DNA of 64,000 bases, from positions 1 through 64,000 of the forward strand of contig JAWODN010000046.1 in assembly GCA_046483285.1 (NCBI GenBank), read 5' to 3'. The notes under the pieces are model-generated. The model ran no database searches and had not been told where the DNA came from. It saw only the letters and a list, made by a program, of their open reading frames with translations. Positions 61,260-64,000 of the stretch are shown piece by piece. The stretch's first letter is position 1. Every line of letters starts with the position of its first letter. The DNA comes from CAYRTV01 sp046483285 (GTDB lineage Bacteria > Acidobacteriota > Aminicenantia > Aminicenantales > Aminicenantaceae). The position numbers and the translations under genes are program-made.

Positions 61260-61667
61260 CTAAGATGTCATTTTCCGGAAACAGCTTATGAGGGCAATGG
61301 GGGGGACATCCATTTTTTCTTCATCGGACATTTTTTCCACCTTGACAAAATCTTCCCGTTTGCGGAGAAGAATTTGACGGATGGCCTCGATCACTTCAGC
61401 AATATTGATGCCTTTGGGACAGCGGACATTGCAGGTCATGCATGAAGCGCAGTTCCAAATGGACTGGGAATGGAACAGGTCCTCTTTCATTCCCAGTTGG
61501 GCCATCCTGATTATCTGATTGGGCAGAATGTCCATTTGGGATACGGCCGGACAGCCTGCGGAGCACTTTCCGCATTGATAACAGGTAAGGAGGTCCTGAC
61601 CGCTGAGTTCTTCAACTTTCAGGATAAAAGGATCCTTCATTCGTTGGCGGGAAATATTAATTTTCAT
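61260..61667 (-). CDS. hdrC: Heterodisulfide reductase subunit C (HdrC)
   Basis: 135 residues with CYQCGKCSAGCPAVSQMD and CASCMTCNVRCPKGIN, two 4Fe-4S ligand sets with the HdrC spacing. It carries electrons between HdrA and HdrB. AAGGGAG lies six bases before ATG 61667. First gene of the operon, about 160 nt downstream of the promoter. Confidence 0.92.
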   Translation of the reverse strand: MKINISRQRMKDPFILKVEELSGQDLLTCYQCGKCSAGCPAVSQMDILPNQIIRMAQLGMKEDLFHSQSIWNCASCMTCNVRCPKGINIAEVIEAIRQILLRKREDFVKVEKMSDEEKMDVPPIALISCFRKMTS

Positions 61668-61831
61668 ATGATACTCCCTTTTAGAAGCTGTGAATTAACA
61701 AAGCCTGGGTTATTCATAATAAAAAGGTGACGGCGGCTCCTGCGCCGCGCACCTGCGGCAATCACGGCCGGCTCATCATCCAGGATAGATATGATACATA
61801 ATATATATAAATCCTTTGAAACAAAGATAAC

Positions 61832-61860
61832 AGTACAGCACAATTGATATTATCTGTCAA
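61832..61860 (-). promoter_or_regulatory. Promoter of the hdr-kor-frd operon
   Basis: TTGACA (61855-61860), 17 bp, TGTACT (61832-61837) on the minus strand. Perfect -35 and optimal spacing, imperfect -10. Transcription would begin near 61824, leaving a leader of about 157 nt that includes repeat sequence. Confidence 0.65.
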
Positions 61861-61941
61861 GAAATAACCTGGGTTATTTATAAAAAAATACTCATTCTGT
61901 CCGTGCCGGCCGGATGGCCGCAGAGGCGGTGAGGCCTTCTG

Positions 61942-62003
61942 CTTTTCTCGCCTTTCCCGCCTTTCTCGCCCTCTCCAAACCAGACAAACCAGATAAACCA
62001 GAT
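61942..62003. repeat. Two adjacent 9-bp-period tandem arrays
   Basis: 61942-61976 reads as CTTTTCTCG, CCTTTCCCG, CCTTTCTCG, CCCTCTCC. 61977-62003 reads as AAACCAGAC, AAACCAGAT, AAACCAGAT. Both keep one 9-base register across the junction, then AGACG breaks it. Confidence 0.75.
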
Positions 62004-62051
62004 AGACGAAATGGACATTTTTTGTTATTTTTAAATGAATAGGAGGAAAAT

Positions 62052-62966
62052 ATGTTAAAAAAATCAATAAGGAAAGTTGCGGGAACGGCCGGGGTATTTT
62101 TGTTGGCGGCTTCTTTGTCATGGGGAGGTTTTCTCCGGGATGGACAGGAGGGAGAAGATTTAAAATCCCTCTTACCGGATATCTCCGGATGGAAAATGAT
62201 GGAAGAACCCCGGTATTATCTTCCGGAATCGCTTTTTGAGTACATCAACGGGGCGGCGGAAAGTTATTTATCTTATGATTTTCAAAAATTAGTGGTTGTC
62301 CAATATGAGATTGAAGACGGAGGCAGCAATGTCTCTTTGGAAATTTATGATATGGAGAAACCCCTGAAAGCATTTGGAATATACAGTGCCGAACGGTTCC
62401 CTGATAACCGTTTTGTTGATATCGGGACCCAGGGCTATTTAGAAGAAGGGATTTTAAATTTTTTAGCCGGGCGGTATTACGTGAAAATGCTTTGCTTCGA
62501 TTGCGGCGAAGACTGGAGTGACTATCTCAAAACATTCGCAGGGCGAATTGAGGAAAAAATCGGAGGGGAGTTTGAATTTCCTGCCCCCGCAAAAGCTTTT
62601 CCGGATGAAAATTTGATTGCCAACAGTCAGAAATTCATTCTGGAAAATTTCATGGGTTACGGATATCTTCACAGCGGTTATCAAGCCGATTACGAAATCA
62701 ATGGCAATGAATTCACCGCATTCATTATCCAAGGAACGGATGAGGAGGATGCCCAGCATATGCTTGAGCAGTATCTGGATTCAAAAAAAGATCAGAAGAC
62801 CGGCCAGACCGATGCTGTTCATCATATCAAAGACAGATACTATCATAATATTTATATCACCCGGACGGGGTCCTATGTATGCGGGGCAATGAAAATTCAG
62901 GACGGCATGGAGGATACCGGAAAATCTTACCTGGACAGCCTGGCGGAAAATATCAAAAAATTGTGA
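62052..62966 (+). CDS. DUF6599-like exported protein, second paralogue
   Basis: 304 residues with a signal segment (VAGTAGVFLLAASLSWGG). It shares YINGAAESYLSYDFQKLVVVQY, seen in part, SLEIYDMEKPLKAFGIYSAE and RYYVKMLCFDCG spacing with the protein at 30985-31923. A C-terminal half of mixed alpha/beta character follows. Function unknown; exported. TAGGAGG eight bases before ATG sets the start. It is transcribed divergently from the hdr operon, and a diverged 60-bp repeat lies downstream. Confidence 0.75.
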   Translation: MLKKSIRKVAGTAGVFLLAASLSWGGFLRDGQEGEDLKSLLPDISGWKMMEEPRYYLPESLFEYINGAAESYLSYDFQKLVVVQYEIEDGGSNVSLEIYDMEKPLKAFGIYSAERFPDNRFVDIGTQGYLEEGILNFLAGRYYVKMLCFDCGEDWSDYLKTFAGRIEEKIGGEFEFPAPAKAFPDENLIANSQKFILENFMGYGYLHSGYQADYEINGNEFTAFIIQGTDEEDAQHMLEQYLDSKKDQKTGQTDAVHHIKDRYYHNIYITRTGSYVCGAMKIQDGMEDTGKSYLDSLAENIKKL

Positions 62967-63036
62967 ACACTGTTTGCTCCCTCCGGCCGGCAAGGAAAAA
63001 CGTGATGTTTGTTCATTTTATAGAAATGATGAATAT

Positions 63037-63091
63037 CGCTGTTAAAAAGGTTGACAAAAACATCGCCGTTTTTTCATGAATAAGCCAGGTC
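63037..63091 (+). repeat. Diverged copy of the 60-bp two-hairpin repeat
   Basis: ATCGCTGTTAAAAAGG, GACAAAAACATCGCC, TTTTTTCATGAATAAGCCAGG follows the same order as 43802-43862 with about a quarter of positions changed and the first hairpin broken. It is downstream of the DUF6599 gene. Confidence 0.6.
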
Positions 63092-64000
63092 AGGAAGGGA
63101 AATAGATAACAGAGGAATTCCGTCCTTTTCCCTTGGCGGCGAGCAAAGCCCGGTCGCTTAAATTTATCATTTCGTCGGCTGAAATGTGAAGATTGAATTC
63201 ATTGCTGGTTCCCCCAACGCTGACAGTCACAGAAAAACCCTTGGATTCTGAGGGAAAAGACATATTTTCCACTGTTTTCCGGAGGCGCTCCGCTATTTTA
63301 GGAATAAAGCTCTTAAGACAGTCGGGAAAAACGGCTAAAAATTCATCTCCTCCATAGCGGCCGATTTTGTCATAGCTTCTCGCCGATTGTTTCAACCGGG
63401 AAGCAATTTCCGATAAAACTTTATCACCGGTTTGATGTCCCAGGGAATCGTTTATTTTTTTGAAATTATCTATATCGCACATGATAACACCAGTGGATTG
63501 ACCGTATCTTTTTCCCCGGGACACCTCTTCTTTTAAAAAATCAAGAATTTTTTTACGGTTCCATAACTGAGTGAGGTTATCCGTGAGGGCCATTTCCAGG
63601 CGGTCATCTTCAAGTCTGATGATTCTTTCACCGTTTTTCAACCGGACTCTCAGCTCAAGGAAATCAAACGGTTTGGTGATATAGTCATCAGCTCCTGAAG
63701 ACAAACCATCGATAATGTCCTCCTGCCGGTCTTTTCCGGTCAGAAGAATAACATAGATATATTTTCCTTTGTCATTTTCTGTTTTTTGGCGTACTCGCCG
63801 GCATAATTCAATGCCATCCATATTCGGCATTTCCCAGTCAAAAACGGCTAGACGAATTTCCTTGCTAACATCGGCGTGATCCTCCGGTACCCCGGAAATG
63901 ATATCCCAGGCATCTTTTCCATCATGGGTGACGATGACGTCATAACCCCAATCATGCAAATTTTCCTTCAATGCGCGGGCGGTTATGGTATCGTCTTCAG
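63090..64000 (-). CDS. Response regulator with GGDEF domain (diguanylate cyclase), cut by the window edge
   Basis: About 303 residues are visible, with the N-terminus beyond the window: the frame stays open to base 64000 and reads EDD-TITARALKEN, the start of a receiver domain with its acidic pair. The phospho-acceptor is in AVFDWEMPNMDG, and LLTGKDR and DDYITKPFDF are the other receiver signatures. The GGDEF domain has DNLTQLWNRKKI, CDIDNFKKINDSLGHQTGD and an intact YGGDEF, so it should make c-di-GMP when phosphorylated. A frame beginning with TTG at 63971 is only an internal codon. Possible partners in the window are the PilZ and GPDEF proteins. Confidence 0.92.
   Translation of the reverse strand, partial: EDDTITARALKENLHDWGYDVIVTHDGKDAWDIISGVPEDHADVSKEIRLAVFDWEMPNMDGIELCRRVRQKTENDKGKYIYVILLTGKDRQEDIIDGLSSGADDYITKPFDFLELRVRLKNGERIIRLEDDRLEMALTDNLTQLWNRKKILDFLKEEVSRGKRYGQSTGVIMCDIDNFKKINDSLGHQTGDKVLSEIASRLKQSARSYDKIGRYGGDEFLAVFPDCLKSFIPKIAERLRKTVENMSFPSESKGFSVTVSVGGTSNEFNLHISADEMINLSDRALLAAKGKGRNSSVIYFPS

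Larger units (their letters stand above)
61668..62051. other. Gene-free divergent region before hdrC and the second DUF6599 gene
   Basis: Contains the hdr operon promoter (61832-61860), two degenerate ends of the 60-bp repeat (near 61700-61725 and 61868-61890, each with TGGGTTATT), a variant of the 27-bp repeat (61753-61770) and two 9-bp-period arrays (61942-62003). No gene is seen. Only the ribosome site TAGGAGGAAAAT is visible for the plus-strand gene; its promoter is not clear. Confidence 0.55.

Overview
The window comes from a diderm, probably anaerobic bacterium of roughly even base composition. The closest overall fit I can name is the Aminicenantes/Acidobacteriota neighbourhood. This is inferred from very large secreted BNR-repeat proteins, DUF6599 proteins, a Gld-like ABC exporter with a DUF4340 partner, and a heterodisulfide-reductase-type electron-transfer cluster. 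No 16S gene or taxonomic marker is present that I could compare, so the placement is tentative.

Layout. 1-507 is a gene-free stretch of nested hairpin repeats, followed by a giant secreted BNR protein (520-3612) that meets a convergent GlcD-type flavoprotein (3605-5023). 5266-14862 is a tightly packed plus-strand cluster: DPM1-like GT2, three B12-binding radical SAM enzymes, acyl carrier protein, ketoreductase-like SDR, acyl-AMP ligase, polysaccharide deacetylase and tandem-GNAT protein. Its product is unknown. 15340-20088 holds a second BNR giant, a dihydroorotate-dehydrogenase-like protein and a YjbQ protein. 20165-27325 (minus) carries an M14 peptidase, a large-type SRP RNA, an outer-membrane barrel, an exported aldo/keto reductase, a DapA-like aldolase, a zincin and a CobO-type adenosyltransferase. 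27450-30269 has serS followed by two convergent tRNA-Ser genes and a DUF711 protein. 30985-43325 (minus) runs argS, a four-gene Gld-like ABC exporter, a MetH core enzyme, a GAF-GGDEF protein, mutY and DUF6599. 44229-51695 (plus) encodes the glycine cleavage system (gcvT, gcvH, gcvPA, gcvPB) and glycyl-tRNA synthetase (glyQ, glyS). A PilZ protein follows on the minus strand.

The most striking locus is 52568-61667 (minus). It is one apparent ten-gene operon, hdrC-hdrB-korDABC-hdrA-mvhD-frdB-like-frdA-like, with a good promoter at 61832-61860 and a perfect intrinsic terminator at 52516-52550. It combines a 2-oxoacid:ferredoxin oxidoreductase, a complete HdrABC-MvhD module without hydrogenase, and a soluble fumarate-reductase-like flavoprotein with an unusual iron-sulfur partner. 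I infer a cytoplasmic electron-bifurcating or confurcating assembly linking 2-oxoglutarate/succinyl-CoA and fumarate/succinate chemistry through ferredoxin. The window ends with a second DUF6599 protein and a response-regulator diguanylate cyclase cut by the window edge.

The intergenic regions are unusually rich in dispersed repeats: a 60-bp two-hairpin element whose near-identical copies flank the gcv operon, nested hairpin elements whose stems differ between copies yet remain complementary, a possible MITE, and two adjacent 9-bp-period arrays. Several genes (serS, argS, the barrel gene) carry extended -10 promoters so close to the start codon that their leaders would be very short or absent.
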